Assembly (NCBI GenBank): GCA_005502925.1
Contig: SCPD01000010.1
Span: forward strand, 182,255 to 246,254
Source of the DNA: Rhizobiales bacterium Y(2018)
GTDB taxonomy: Bacteria > Pseudomonadota > Alphaproteobacteria > Rhizobiales > Aestuariivirgaceae
Reading direction: 5' to 3'
Length of the DNA: 64,000 nt
Shown: positions 16,672 to 25,316 of the stretch, piece after piece
Position numbering within the stretch: the first letter of the stretch is position 1
Layout of the letters: each line of letters starts with the position of its first letter
Notes under the pieces: generated by a model
What the model was told of the DNA's origin: nothing
Seen by the model: the letters and a program-made list of their open reading frames with translations, nothing else
Database searches by the model: none
Position numbers and translations under genes: made by a program

Positions 16672-16796
16672 TAGAGCGCTTCCCGCCAAAGTTGCTCGAC
16701 TTTGGCGATAAGGAAGCGCTCCAGATCAAATGTATTCGAGCCCTTTTTCCCGTTTTGATCGAATCGGAACGATTCGATTAAACGGGAAGGGCTCTA
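16672..16796. repeat. Two-hairpin palindromic intergenic repeat, copy B (inverted)
   Basis: Reverse-complement copy of the element at 5780-5906, with the same two hairpins in opposite order. One stem pair is changed from A-T to G-C on both sides (see findings), which preserves the fold. It lies between trxB and the Lrp gene. Confidence 0.85.
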
Positions 16797-16896
16797 GGCC
16801 TTCGGCTAGGAAATCGGTCATATTTATCCCCAGGCCGCGCAAGATCCTCCTGAGCCGATTGTGGTCTATTGAAATTTTATTGCTATAGTCCGCTCC

Positions 16897-17370
16897 ATGA
16901 CGGTCACGGGGCAGCTTGACGCCATCGACTGGAGGATTCTCAGGACCCTCCAGGACAATGGGCGCATCACCAATGTCGAACTGGCTGAAAAGGTGGGGCT
17001 GTCGCCGCCGCCCTGCCTGCGCCGCGTCCGGGCGCTCGAGGAGGCGGGTTACATTGCCGGCTACCGCGCCATGCTCAATGCCGAAAAGCTCGGCTTCGAG
17101 ATCATGGTCTTCGCCATGGTCGGGCTGAAGAGCCAGGCCGAGGTCGAGCTGTCGAGCTTCATCGAGCGGGTGAAAGCCTGGCCCCTGGTGCGCGAATGTT
17201 ATGCGGTCTCGGGCGAGGCCGATTTCATGCTGAAATGCGTGGGCGCCAATCTCCATGCCATGCAGGATTTCATCATCAAGGACCTCACCGCCGCTGCCAA
17301 TGTCGACAGCGTGAAGACGACGCTCATCCTCAGGCGCGAGAAATACGAGCCCGGAATCCCCATCCCATGA
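16897..17370 (+). CDS. Lrp/AsnC-family transcriptional regulator
   Basis: DNA-binding regulator of 157 aa. The N-terminal HTH begins LDAIDWRILRTLQDNGRIT and continues ELAEKVGLSPPPCLRRVRAL (residues 5-50). The C-terminal RAM ligand/oligomerisation domain follows (ECYAVSGEADFMLK near 105). It is divergent from trxB and just ahead of the BenE-type transporter, whose ATG overlaps its stop (17367-17370), so it probably regulates or is co-expressed with that transporter. Lrp genes also flank the trxB-lsrB block in other Rhizobiales, as I recall it. Effector amino acid unknown. Confidence 0.92.
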   Translation: MTVTGQLDAIDWRILRTLQDNGRITNVELAEKVGLSPPPCLRRVRALEEAGYIAGYRAMLNAEKLGFEIMVFAMVGLKSQAEVELSSFIERVKAWPLVRECYAVSGEADFMLKCVGANLHAMQDFIIKDLTAAANVDSVKTTLILRREKYEPGIPIP

Positions 17371-18575
17371 GCAATGCGTCCGAAGCGATCGACGGCGTGT
17401 CGATCAAAGGCTGGTTCAGCCTGACGTCATCGGCGCTCACGGCGGTGGTGGTGGGCTTCGCCTCGACCATCCTGCTCATCATGGAAGCTGCCGATGCCGC
17501 CGGCGCCAATGACGCAGAGAAGGCATCCTTCGCGGCGGCGCTGTGCTTCGGCATGGCGGTCACTTCGATCATTCTCGGCTGGCGCTACAGAATTCCGATC
17601 ATCACCGCCTGGTCCACGCCGGGGGCGGCGCTGATTGCGACCAGCGCCGGTGCGGGCCTCGATTATCCAAGCGCCATCGGTGCCTTCATCGCCGCGGGCG
17701 TGCTCATGTGCGTCACGGCCTTGTTCAAGCCGGTGGCGCGGCTCATCGAAAAAATCCCGGCTTCCATCGCCGCCGCCATGCTGGCGGGTGTGTTGTTGCG
17801 CTACACGATGGGGGTGCCGGGGGCGGCGATCGAATTGCCATTTCTGGTGATGCCGCTGATCGTCGTCTTTTTCATCTTGCGCGTATGGCTGCCGCTTTTT
17901 GCCGTACCGGTGGTGGTCGTGCTCGGCGTCGTGCTGGCGACATTCACCGGCGCGTTCGGGGCGGGGTGCTGCGCCTTGAGCATGACCCAGCCGGTCTGGA
18001 CCACACCCAGCTTCAACTGGCCGGTGATCGTGGGCCTCGGCCTGCCGCTCTACCTCGTCACCATGGCATCACAGAATCTGCCCGGCTTCGCCGTCCTCAA
18101 GGCGTCGGGCTACCAGCCGCCGGTCACGGGCTCGCTGTGGGTGACGGGCCTCGGCTCGATCATCTTCGCGCCCTTCGGATCGCATCAGCTCAATCTCGCG
18201 GCGATCACCGCCTCGATCGTGACCGGGCCGGAATCGCATCCCGATCCGGCCAAACGCTGGCTCGTCGTCTGGCCTTATGCCGTCTTCTACATCCTGATCG
18301 GTCTTGCCGCGGCGAGCTTCGTCGCCATTTTGGGAAGCCTGCCCAAGCCGCTCATCGTTGCGATCGCCGGGCTGGCGCTTTTCGCGCCGCTGCTCGGCAG
18401 CACGACGGCGATGTTCAGGGAGAAGAACGAGATCGAGGCGGCGCTCGCCACGTTCCTCGTCTCGGCGTCGGGCATCACGATCTATGGCGTCGGAGCACCC
18501 TTCTGGGGCCTCGTCGTCGGCCTCGTCATTTATGGCGCGCGCTATTATCAATCGATGAGGAAGCACCATGGCTAA
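17367..18575 (+). CDS. benE: Benzoate/H+ symporter, BenE family
   Basis: Inner-membrane transporter of 402 aa with about 12 helices. Family features include GFASTILLIMEAADAAGA in helix 1, PIITAWSTPGAALIAT near residue 80 and the conserved GSHQLNLAAITA near 275. The ATG at 17367 overlaps the stop of the Lrp gene (ATGA), which fixes the start; open frame upstream lies inside lrp. BenE proteins are annotated as benzoate importers, but many have no benzoate genes nearby, as here, so the substrate is uncertain. The 3' end overlaps the glutathione peroxidase start by 8 bp, forming a three-gene unit. Confidence 0.85.
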   Translation: MSNASEAIDGVSIKGWFSLTSSALTAVVVGFASTILLIMEAADAAGANDAEKASFAAALCFGMAVTSIILGWRYRIPIITAWSTPGAALIATSAGAGLDYPSAIGAFIAAGVLMCVTALFKPVARLIEKIPASIAAAMLAGVLLRYTMGVPGAAIELPFLVMPLIVVFFILRVWLPLFAVPVVVVLGVVLATFTGAFGAGCCALSMTQPVWTTPSFNWPVIVGLGLPLYLVTMASQNLPGFAVLKASGYQPPVTGSLWVTGLGSIIFAPFGSHQLNLAAITASIVTGPESHPDPAKRWLVVWPYAVFYILIGLAAASFVAILGSLPKPLIVAIAGLALFAPLLGSTTAMFREKNEIEAALATFLVSASGITIYGVGAPFWGLVVGLVIYGARYYQSMRKHHG

Positions 18576-19047
18576 TGCTCATGATTTCGCCTTCACCCGG
18601 CTGACCGGTGAAGACCTGTCGCTCAAGGATTTCGCCGGCAAGGCGATCCTCGTCGTCAATACGGCGTCGGAATGCGGATACACGCCGCAATATGACGAGC
18701 TCGAAGCGCTCTGGCAGGCGAACAAGGACAAGGGCCTCGTGGTGCTGGGCGTGCCGTGCAACCAGTTCGGTGGGCAGGAGCCGGGCTCGGAAGTCGAGAT
18801 CGGTGCCTTCTGCCGGAAGAATTACGGCGTCACCTTTCCGATGACGGCGAAGAACGATGTGAAGGGAAAGACCGCGCATCCCTTTTACAATTGGGCCGCC
18901 GGTGAGGCGGGGCTCCTCGGCAATCCCAAATGGAACTTTCACAAATTCCTGATCGGCCGCGACGGCGCTTTCATCGACTGGTTCTCGAGCCAGACCAAGC
19001 CGACGGGGCCGAAGATCAAGAAGGCGCTGGAGAAGGCTCTCAGCTGA
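18568..19047 (+). CDS. Glutathione peroxidase family thiol peroxidase
   Basis: Cytoplasmic hydroperoxide reductase of 159 aa. The peroxidatic Cys is in NTASECGYTPQ (near residue 36), and the conserved Gln and Trp/Asn of the active site are in CNQFGGQEPG and KWNFHKFL (near 71 and 122). Cys rather than selenocysteine, with a second Cys in GVPCNQF, fits the thioredoxin-dependent bacterial type, which would pair with trxB in this window. It starts 8 bp inside BenE. Its 3' end overlaps the desaturase gene on the opposite strand by 8 bp. Confidence 0.92.
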   Translation: MANAHDFAFTRLTGEDLSLKDFAGKAILVVNTASECGYTPQYDELEALWQANKDKGLVVLGVPCNQFGGQEPGSEVEIGAFCRKNYGVTFPMTAKNDVKGKTAHPFYNWAAGEAGLLGNPKWNFHKFLIGRDGAFIDWFSSQTKPTGPKIKKALEKALS

Positions 19048-20071
19048 GGTTTGCCCGGCACGCCGCGCAAAGCACACGGCGGAGTGCGGTAGGAATGGTG
19101 CCGAAGCCAACCGTGCTCGCCGTCATAATCTGATTTCCAATGGTCGGCTCAGGCATGATGCCTGTTGCACGCGATGTGAGCCGCCGCAGACCTTCACGCG
19201 GCACGAGATCCTGCGGCTGCTTGACGTCCTGTGCCAGACCGAGCGCTCTCAGGATGCTGATCAGCCACCAGCCGGGATCGGTCTGGCCGTGCTCGACGCC
19301 GAGCTTGGCGGAGCCCGGAAAGGCATGATGATTACCGTGCCAGCATTCGCCGAAAGTGACGAGGCCGACATATTTGATGTTGTAGCCCTGGACGGCCACG
19401 TCATCGACGGCCCAGCCCTGATGGCCGCGGCGATGGGCGATATGGCCGATGAGCCAATGGCCGGTGAGCGACACGCTGACCCTCAATGCTACGCCCCAGA
19501 CGAGCCAGGGCAGGCCGCCGATCGCGAAGAACAGGACCGCCCAGGGAAGCTGCTGCAGCATCCAGCTGCGCTCGAGGAAGCGATAGAAGGGATCGTTGAG
19601 GGTCTCCGGCTCGATCGCGAAATGCGGCGGATGGTCGAGCTTCACCGCGCAATGCATCTGCCACCAGGCATCGACGAAGAACGAGCGGCGATGAGCGTAG
19701 AGGTCATGGCAGTGGCGCTGGCGCTGCGCCCAATCGCGGATATCGTGCGCGGCGATCATGCCGAAGGGGCCGGCCATGCCGACGAGGGTGCCCAGATAGA
19801 CGAGCAGGCGCTCAAGCCATAGAGGGGCGATGAAGCTGCGATGGATGAGCAAGCGGTGCATGCCGACCGAATGTCCGGCGCACAATGTCACGGCGCTGGT
19901 GACGAGGAAGAGCAGGAAGGCATCCCAGGTGAAGGTGAGGGGAGCCAGGACGAGGGCGGTGAGGGTGAGGGCGCCTGTCCACAATGATTTGCCGGGAACC
20001 CATACGACCCTGCCGCTCGACGCCTCGCTGTAGGGACCCGAAATCATGCGGGCGGTTGAAATGCAAGACAT
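19040..20071 (-). CDS. Acyl-CoA/fatty-acid desaturase (membrane di-iron)
   Basis: Membrane desaturase of 343 aa introducing a double bond into acyl chains. The three histidine boxes are present: HRLLIH (HxxxxH), HDLYAHRR and ECWHGNHHAF, separated by hydrophobic spans. I choose ATG 20071 because GGGAGG (20081-20086) lies correctly upstream; a GTG at 20080 overlaps that site. The C-terminal 60 residues past ...GLAQDV are variable and relatively basic. It is divergent from an ArsR-type regulator with a clear inverted-repeat operator between them. No dedicated ferredoxin or reductase gene is adjacent. Confidence 0.85.
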   Translation of the reverse strand: MSCISTARMISGPYSEASSGRVVWVPGKSLWTGALTLTALVLAPLTFTWDAFLLFLVTSAVTLCAGHSVGMHRLLIHRSFIAPLWLERLLVYLGTLVGMAGPFGMIAAHDIRDWAQRQRHCHDLYAHRRSFFVDAWWQMHCAVKLDHPPHFAIEPETLNDPFYRFLERSWMLQQLPWAVLFFAIGGLPWLVWGVALRVSVSLTGHWLIGHIAHRRGHQGWAVDDVAVQGYNIKYVGLVTFGECWHGNHHAFPGSAKLGVEHGQTDPGWWLISILRALGLAQDVKQPQDLVPREGLRRLTSRATGIMPEPTIGNQIMTASTVGFGTIPTALRRVLCAACRANLS

Positions 20072-20145
20072 CGCCGTCACCTCCCTGATAAGTAATTTGG
20101 TAATTCGTTTATCGGCTAAATGTTGAAATACAGACTTGAAGGTAA

Positions 20146-20161
20146 TTAGGCAATAGCCTAA
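20146..20161. promoter_or_regulatory. Putative operator: TTAGGC-N4-GCCTAA
   Basis: Perfect 6-bp inverted repeat with a 4-base spacer, 39 bp upstream of the ArsR-type start and 74 bp upstream of the divergent desaturase start. Position and symmetry fit autorepression by the ArsR regulator. Confidence 0.6.
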
Positions 20162-20200
20162 ATGATGACTCGGTTAATCGCGCGAGCGAAATGGAGCGTT

Positions 20201-20518
20201 ATGGATATTCAACGTGTGTTCGAAGCCCTGTCCTCGGTGACGAGGCGGAAAATCCTGGCCTATCTCTCCGAGACGGATCTGACCGCCGGTGAGATCGCCC
20301 AGCGCTTCGACATTTCGAAGCCGTCGGTCTCGCAGCATCTTTCCGTTCTCGAAACGGCGGGCCTCGTCGCCAGCGAGAAACGTGGCCAGTTCGTGCATTA
20401 CCGTCTGGTGCGCGACAATCTCCTCAACACGCTCAACGGCTATGTCCAGGAAGTCTGCCCGGTGAGCCGGCCGCTCAAGAAGGAGAGCGAGAAGCTGGCG
20501 AAAAGCCGGCGCAGCTGA
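20201..20518 (+). CDS. ArsR-family winged-helix repressor
   Basis: DNA-binding protein of 105 aa. The whole length is an ArsR wHTH: VFEALSSVTRRKILAYLSE (residues 5-23), recognition helix region FDISKPSVSQHLSVLETAGL (near 40-59) and wing GQFVHYRL. No metal-binding CxC motif is visible, so it is more like the SdpR/autorepressor branch. ATG 20201 has GGAG 5 bases upstream; an earlier in-frame ATG would add a non-conserved leader. It likely controls itself and the divergent desaturase. Confidence 0.85.
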   Translation: MDIQRVFEALSSVTRRKILAYLSETDLTAGEIAQRFDISKPSVSQHLSVLETAGLVASEKRGQFVHYRLVRDNLLNTLNGYVQEVCPVSRPLKKESEKLAKSRRS

Positions 20519-20569
20519 GCAGGGAGTCTCTTCTTTTCGAGCCTGCACGCTTGCTGTAAGGGCTGGGGG

Positions 20570-21352
20570 ATGACGCACTGGCAGAAATATCATGCGACCT
20601 GGGGCAAGCTCGAAGCACCCTTGCGGCCCAACGCCGACATCATCGCCAAGGTCAAGGAACTCGCTGGTCCTGTTTCAGGGCCGGTGTTGTTGCTCGGCGT
20701 GACGCCGGAGCTGGCGCTCGCCTTTGATCATGTCGTCGCCATCGACAAGAACAAGGCCATGGTCGACAACGTCTGGCCAGGCGATACGGATAGTCGCCGG
20801 GCCATACATGCCGACTGGCTCGATCTCACCGAGCCACGCGGGTTTTACGCCGCCGCGATCGGAGACGGGAGTTCGAACGCGCTGACCTCCTTGCGGGAAA
20901 TGCGATTGCTTTTCGAACGCGTCGTCGACCTTCTCGCCGCGGGCGGCCGCTTCGCGTGCCGGCTCTATGAACGGCCAGCCACGCCTTTCACCAAGGATCA
21001 TCTGCTCGATCTGGCGAGCGCTCCGGCAAAACTCAATTTCCATGCCTTCAAATGGAAACTGGCGATGCATCTGGCCGATCAGGTGGGCGCATCGATCCCT
21101 GTGGTGCTCATCCGCGAACGCTTCAACGAATATTTCCCCGATCGCGACAAATTCGCCCGTGCCACCGGCTGGCCGCGCGAGCTCATCGACATGATCGATG
21201 TCTATCGGGGCTCACCGGCGGTCTATGTCTTTCCGAACCGCGAGGAAGTGCGGACGGTCCTGCCTGAGGGCATCGCCAATGTCCGCTTCGAGTCCTCCGG
21301 GCGCTATGATCTCGCCGAATGCTGTCCCATGCTGGCCTTCAGCAAGAAATAG
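20570..21352 (+). CDS. Class I SAM-dependent methyltransferase-like protein
   Basis: Protein of 260 aa with a Rossmann-like SAM-binding core that is weakly conserved: VLLLGVTPELALAF (residues 39-52), an acidic strand end VVAIDKNKAMV, DWLDLT and IGDGSSNAL. The normal glycine-rich motif I is reduced to a single LLGVTPE turn. It sits 51 bp after the ArsR gene and about 70 bp before a CapK-like ligase gene on the same strand, so the three may be one transcript. Substrate unknown; the C-terminal half (FNEYFPDRDKF, YRGSPAVYVFP) is not familiar to me. Confidence 0.65.
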   Translation: MTHWQKYHATWGKLEAPLRPNADIIAKVKELAGPVSGPVLLLGVTPELALAFDHVVAIDKNKAMVDNVWPGDTDSRRAIHADWLDLTEPRGFYAAAIGDGSSNALTSLREMRLLFERVVDLLAAGGRFACRLYERPATPFTKDHLLDLASAPAKLNFHAFKWKLAMHLADQVGASIPVVLIRERFNEYFPDRDKFARATGWPRELIDMIDVYRGSPAVYVFPNREEVRTVLPEGIANVRFESSGRYDLAECCPMLAFSKK

Positions 21353-21421
21353 GGGCTTGCGCAGCTGAAGACCGTTCCACAAAAATCGGATGTCGACGGA
21401 CAGTTCTGGCCGCCGCTGCTG

Positions 21422-22717
21422 GTGGAGGAGCATGCCGTCTTGACGGCGCTGCTCGTCCAGCTCGAAGCGGCGCAGTGGCTCGAGCCCGCGGCACTGGCGG
21501 AGGGTCAGGCGCAGCAACTCAATGCGGTGTGTGAGCATCACAAGAAACACACGCCGGCTTTCGGGGCGCGGCTCAAGGCCTCGGGTCTTGCCTATCTCAA
21601 CAGCCTGGACCGCCTGCGCCAGCTGCAGCCGCTGTCGCGGCGCGAGGCACAGTCGCTGGGCGAGAGTTTCTTCGCCAAAGAGGTTCCGCCGCGCCATCGG
21701 CCGCTCGGCAACGCCAAGACCTCAGGGTCGACCGGCGAGCCGGTCAGCGTGCGCAAGACCGCAATCGGCCGGCTGTTCTGGTCGGCCTATACGATCCGCG
21801 ATCATCTGTGGCATGGCCGGCAGTTCAGCCTCCGCATGAGCTCGATCCGCGCCAATATCAGCAAATATGTGGAGGCGAGGGACTGGGGCGCGCCGGCGCG
21901 CAACCTGTATAAGACAGGCGAGGCGCAAGGCATTCCGATCACAACGGATATCCGCGAGCAGTTGCGGCTGTTGCGGCGCTTCCGGCCTGAGCTCCTCATC
22001 GTCTATCCCAACAATCTCGCCGCTTTCGCCGCCATCTGGGAGGCCGAGGGATTCGATCTCGGAGACCTCAGGCATATCAAGACGATCGGCGAGACCGTGC
22101 ATGATGAATTGCGTGACAGGGCGAAGGCGATCACCGGACTTGCGATCGAGGACAATTACTCTTCGCAGGAGGCCGGGACGATCGCCATTCAATGTCCGGC
22201 AAGCGGGCTCTATCATGTGATGTCCGAGGCGCTCATCGTCGAGGTCGTCGATGCGAAGGGCGAGCTTTGCCGGGAAGGCGAGACCGGCCGTGTACTCGTC
22301 AGTGATCTGACCAATCTGGCGACGCCGCTCATCCGCTACGACATCGGAGACTACGCGGAGGTTGGACCTGCTTGTTCCTGTGGCCGTGGCCTGCCGACCT
22401 TGCGGCGCATCTGGGGACGCGAGCGCAATCTCGTGCGGCTGCCCGACGGCTCACGCAACTGGCCGCTGGTCGGCTTCCACACTTTCGATACGGTGGCGCC
22501 GGTGCGGCAATATCAGCTGATCCAGACGGCGCTCGATCAGATCACTTTCAAAGTGGTGACGGATGCTGCAATCAGCCAGGAGCAGGAAGCGGGGCTGATC
22601 AGGATCGTCCAGAGGGCGCTCAACCATCCGTTCAGGATCACAGTCGAACAACACCGTCAACGGCTGCCGATCGGCGCCAATGGCAAGTTCGAGGAGTTCT
22701 TCTGCAGGATCGAGTGA
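21422..22717 (+). CDS. CapK/PaaK-like adenylate-forming enzyme
   Basis: Protein of 431 aa resembling phenylacetate-CoA ligase/CapK-type AMP-binding enzymes. The phosphate-binding loop is KTSGSTGEPVSVR (residues 99-111), ATP/acyl recognition is around EDNYSSQEAGTIA (near 243) and the adenylate-binding block is LIRYDIGDYAEVG (near 303). CSCGRGLP near 318 is a family-typical Cys pair. GTG 21422 is the first plausible start codon, but the frame is open to 21356 and may encode a longer N-terminus. The partner carrier or CoA acceptor is unknown. It is on the same strand as the preceding methyltransferase gene. Confidence 0.75.
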   Translation: MEEHAVLTALLVQLEAAQWLEPAALAEGQAQQLNAVCEHHKKHTPAFGARLKASGLAYLNSLDRLRQLQPLSRREAQSLGESFFAKEVPPRHRPLGNAKTSGSTGEPVSVRKTAIGRLFWSAYTIRDHLWHGRQFSLRMSSIRANISKYVEARDWGAPARNLYKTGEAQGIPITTDIREQLRLLRRFRPELLIVYPNNLAAFAAIWEAEGFDLGDLRHIKTIGETVHDELRDRAKAITGLAIEDNYSSQEAGTIAIQCPASGLYHVMSEALIVEVVDAKGELCREGETGRVLVSDLTNLATPLIRYDIGDYAEVGPACSCGRGLPTLRRIWGRERNLVRLPDGSRNWPLVGFHTFDTVAPVRQYQLIQTALDQITFKVVTDAAISQEQEAGLIRIVQRALNHPFRITVEQHRQRLPIGANGKFEEFFCRIE

Positions 22718-22720
22718 TAT

Positions 22721-23416
22721 TCAGGCGCCAAGCTCGGTCGCTTCCTGCTCGAGCCGCGCGCGGTCGAGGATGCGCACGCCGCCGCGATGCAGGCCTACGA
22801 TGTTCTGACGTTTCCAGTCCTGTAACTGCCGGTTGACCGCCTCGCGGCTGGCATTGATGAGGCTCGCCAGCTGCTCCTGTGAGGAGGGGACGTCGTCGCC
22901 GAAATCCTCTGACAATGTCAGCAGGCGATGGGCAAGGGCGGCGGCCAGAGGCAGAAGCGCGGTCTCGCCGATCCGGCCTTTGATGTCGCGCAGCTTGCCG
23001 CACAGATAGCCGATGACATGCACCGCGACTTCCGGATGGGCGTGGACGAAGGACAGGAAGGCGGTGCGCGGCAGGCGGAAGATCTCGCACGGCTCGAGCG
23101 CCGTCGCGGTCGCCATGCGCGGCCCGCCATCGAGAAAACCGACCAGGCCGAAAGTGCCTTGCGGGCCGAACAAATTGAGGGTCATTTCGCGGCCGTCCGG
23201 ACCTGAGATGGCGGTGCGCACCCGGCCGCTCTTGATGCCGTAGAGGGCATCGCCCGCTTCGCCCATATGGAAGATGATATTGCCCTTGGCGAAACGCTGC
23301 ATGCGGCACAGGCCGGCAAGCGACTGCCGGTGCGGGTCCGAAAGCTCCGAAAAGGGCTCGGTGCGCGCGATGATGGCGACGACGGGATCACTTTTGAGCA
23401 TGGTCTCGGCGCTCAT
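22721..23416 (-). CDS. Crp/Fnr-family transcriptional regulator
   Basis: DNA-binding regulator of 231 aa: a cyclic-nucleotide-binding-like beta barrel (residues 15-130, MGEAGDALYGIKSGRVR and FGLVGFLDGG) and a C-terminal HTH with recognition region ASLINASREAVNRQLQDW (near 180-197). No N-terminal Fe-S cysteine cluster is visible, so it is not an FNR-type oxygen sensor. The barrel segment FGLVGFLDGGPRMATATAL aligns with the cAMP pocket of CRP, but the pocket residues are not obviously complete. ATG 23416 has an AGGGAAAAGG stretch upstream. A TGTGC-N6-TCACA site overlaps its promoter region, suggesting autoregulation. Confidence 0.88.
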   Translation of the reverse strand: MSAETMLKSDPVVAIIARTEPFSELSDPHRQSLAGLCRMQRFAKGNIIFHMGEAGDALYGIKSGRVRTAISGPDGREMTLNLFGPQGTFGLVGFLDGGPRMATATALEPCEIFRLPRTAFLSFVHAHPEVAVHVIGYLCGKLRDIKGRIGETALLPLAAALAHRLLTLSEDFGDDVPSSQEQLASLINASREAVNRQLQDWKRQNIVGLHRGGVRILDRARLEQEATELGA

Positions 23417-23440
23417 ATGGCCTTTTCCCTGCGGTTGGTC

Positions 23441-23456
23441 TGTGCGGTGGATCACA
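23441..23456. promoter_or_regulatory. Putative Crp/Fnr-type binding site TGTGC-N6-TCACA
   Basis: Near-perfect match to the CRP half-site pair (one mismatch in the left arm). It lies 25 bp upstream of the Crp/Fnr gene and 55 bp upstream of the divergent DUF1127 gene. Confidence 0.6.
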
Positions 23457-23510
23457 GTCCGGACGTTGGATTTGCGGCATGATTAGCACATATCGAGCGA
23501 GGCTGACGAT

Positions 23511-23711
23511 ATGGCCAAATCCTTCAATACGACGTCACGGCGGGTGGAAAAGGCGGAAGAGGCCGGGCTGCTGGCCGTGCTCAGAAGGTTGTTCCGGCGC
23601 CCCCACGCGGGCGGCATCTCGCATCTGAGCGACCGCATGCTGCGCGATATCGGCCTCGGCGACGGGGGGCGTTCAGAGTATCGAAAGATCGAGCGTCTCC
23701 GACGGCCCTAG
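23511..23711 (+). CDS. DUF1127 small Arg-rich protein
   Basis: Protein of 66 aa with the DUF1127 core HLSDRMLRDIGL (residues 38-49) and many basic residues. In Rhizobiales small DUF1127 proteins influence phosphate/carbon metabolism and RNA turnover, and VtlR/LsrB-type regulators control some of them, so the lsrB-like gene in this window is a possible controller (inference). It is divergent from the Crp/Fnr gene and overlaps the 3' end of the convergent dioxygenase-like gene by 39 bp. Confidence 0.85.
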   Translation: MAKSFNTTSRRVEKAEEAGLLAVLRRLFRRPHAGGISHLSDRMLRDIGLGDGGRSEYRKIERLRRP

Positions 23712-23999
23712 CCAGATCACATGGTCGGTATGGTCCTTGATCTCATCGCCCGACAGCGCATGGGCGAAGATGGTGAGGCCACCGCGATTGGCGACCAGCC
23801 ATTGGATGACGTCCGAGAAGTTTTCCGGCGTCACGGTGAGTTGGCAGGAGCCGCGCGGATGTGGTCCGACCGCCTGGTCATGGAGCCGGCCCATGGCGAC
23901 GCCGAACCGATCGCGCACGGTTTCGCACAGACGCTGCGCCTCGGCCCGCTGCGGGGCGTCGTAGTAAACATGGGCGTGGTAGCCGGTGATGGATGGCAT
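23673..23999 (-). CDS. DOPA 4,5-dioxygenase family protein
   Basis: Small cytoplasmic protein of 108 aa. The N-terminal ITGYHAHVYYD, the GPHPRGSCQLTV segment near residue 45 and the repeated His residues (HAHVYY, GPHP, FAHAL) are typical of the DOPA-dioxygenase-like family. Bacterial members open catechol-type rings, but the physiological substrate is usually unknown. It converges on and overlaps the DUF1127 gene by 39 bp. It is 9 bp downstream of the HEAT-repeat gene stop region on the same strand. Confidence 0.8.
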   Translation of the reverse strand: MPSITGYHAHVYYDAPQRAEAQRLCETVRDRFGVAMGRLHDQAVGPHPRGSCQLTVTPENFSDVIQWLVANRGGLTIFAHALSGDEIKDHTDHVIWLGPSETLDLSIL

Positions 24000-24008
24000 G
24001 GTTCCTTT

Positions 24009-25316
24009 TTATTCCCTGGTTGGGCAGGAAATCCACTCCATTCCTTTGCCTGGACGAAAGATCACATCTCCATAATCCGTTTCGATTCCGAGAACTCCGG
24101 TAGGCGAGGCGATCACTCTGCGAGGTGCGCCTGGCAGCCGCCAGGTTATTTGCGCACTCCACTTGCCGTCGGCGGCGTTCTCAATCTGATAGATATAGCC
24201 ATCGTCAAGGCCCCCGTGCCCTGAGCCTGTCAGAGCGAATGTGCCCTGCGGAGACTTGACAACGGCGGAGACCGATTCTTCTTTAATGGGCTCTTGTGTA
24301 TGAAGGAGCTGCTGCGAAAGGTCGGAATCGGGCCGAAATTCCAACGCGCCGCCCCATTCGCCCTTGTCGATTGCGACGAGAGTGCCGCCTTCCACTGCCG
24401 CTGCGCTTCCGACTTCTCTGGCGCCAACGAGGTCAGGATGAGAAGTCAATCTCAATCCGGACTGGGAGTCTCTCCTCTTGCCGTCGTCGCTGTGGCAATA
24501 AGCATCAATGGGAGACCAATATTTCCAGCCCCGACCTGGGACAGTCGGCTCGGGCTCGCCATCAAGCAGGCGTTGTGCGGCGGCTCTTATGCCTGGTTGC
24601 CAATAGATCTGCGCGACACCCCGGATTTTGTCTTCTGCGGCATCAAGCTGACTCAGGCTCGCAATTGCCTCCAAAGTCAGCTTCCAGTCACGCGCGCCGA
24701 TGGCGTCAATGAGATTTGGGATAGCCGATGTTTCACCAGTACGGCCCAAGGTCGTGGCGGCTTCAGCGCGAACCCTCCAATCCTCGTCGTTCAGAAGCTC
24801 CAGGACATAGAGCGTGTGCTTTCGTCCAGCAGGGCCGAGAGCGCCTATGTTGCGCAGGCGAGCTTCCTTCAACATTGAAGCGGAAAATTCTGAGTAGGTC
24901 TTACATCCCTTGGCAACGAGATTCCCGGAGTTGTCATGTTGTGTGTAGTAGATCGCGCAATCGGAGGGCTCCAGCATGGGAGCCGTTTCATCAGCCCAGG
25001 CGATGAGCGTGGCCTTTGCCTGGCGGCTCACTTTGGCCGCGGGGTCATTCAGCAGGTTTCGTATTCTGGACCGGTCACTCTCCCGGTCTGGTTTCAGCTG
25101 TTTGAGACCGCGAAGCGCACCAACTCTTGCATTTGTGAATTGCTCGCGAGCCGTTGCGATGTCCATCAGACGCTTCTGAATTTGCTCCGACCTGATGCTC
25201 GGTTCACTGGCGAGTTCGCCAATTGCCCGTACGAAGTCTTCATCGCAGTCCTGATCCGTCTTGCACGACAGCGCCTCAAGCAGGAGCGGCATGGCCTCAT
25301 TGCCGAGCTGCTTCAA
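24009..25316 (-). CDS. HEAT-repeat protein, C-terminal part (probably frameshifted from 25313-25810)
   Basis: Open frame of 435 aa beginning at TTG 25316. Several HEAT/PBS-like alpha repeats (ALRGLKQLKPD, LLNDPAAKVSRQAKATLI, LLNDEDWRVRAEAATTLGRTG) occupy residues about 20-250. A distinct C-terminal beta-rich domain with RPDSDLSQQLL, LTGSGHGGLDDGYIYQI and CPTRE follows. The frame stays open upstream of TTG and, in that frame, reads LLAARSALKQLG, a convincing continuation of the upstream HEAT protein. This is therefore probably the second part of one gene split by a one-base deletion in a C run near 25350. If independent, its TTG overlaps the preceding TGA. Confidence 0.65.
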   Translation of the reverse strand: MKQLGNEAMPLLLEALSCKTDQDCDEDFVRAIGELASEPSIRSEQIQKRLMDIATAREQFTNARVGALRGLKQLKPDRESDRSRIRNLLNDPAAKVSRQAKATLIAWADETAPMLEPSDCAIYYTQHDNSGNLVAKGCKTYSEFSASMLKEARLRNIGALGPAGRKHTLYVLELLNDEDWRVRAEAATTLGRTGETSAIPNLIDAIGARDWKLTLEAIASLSQLDAAEDKIRGVAQIYWQPGIRAAAQRLLDGEPEPTVPGRGWKYWSPIDAYCHSDDGKRRDSQSGLRLTSHPDLVGAREVGSAAAVEGGTLVAIDKGEWGGALEFRPDSDLSQQLLHTQEPIKEESVSAVVKSPQGTFALTGSGHGGLDDGYIYQIENAADGKWSAQITWRLPGAPRRVIASPTGVLGIETDYGDVIFRPGKGMEWISCPTRE

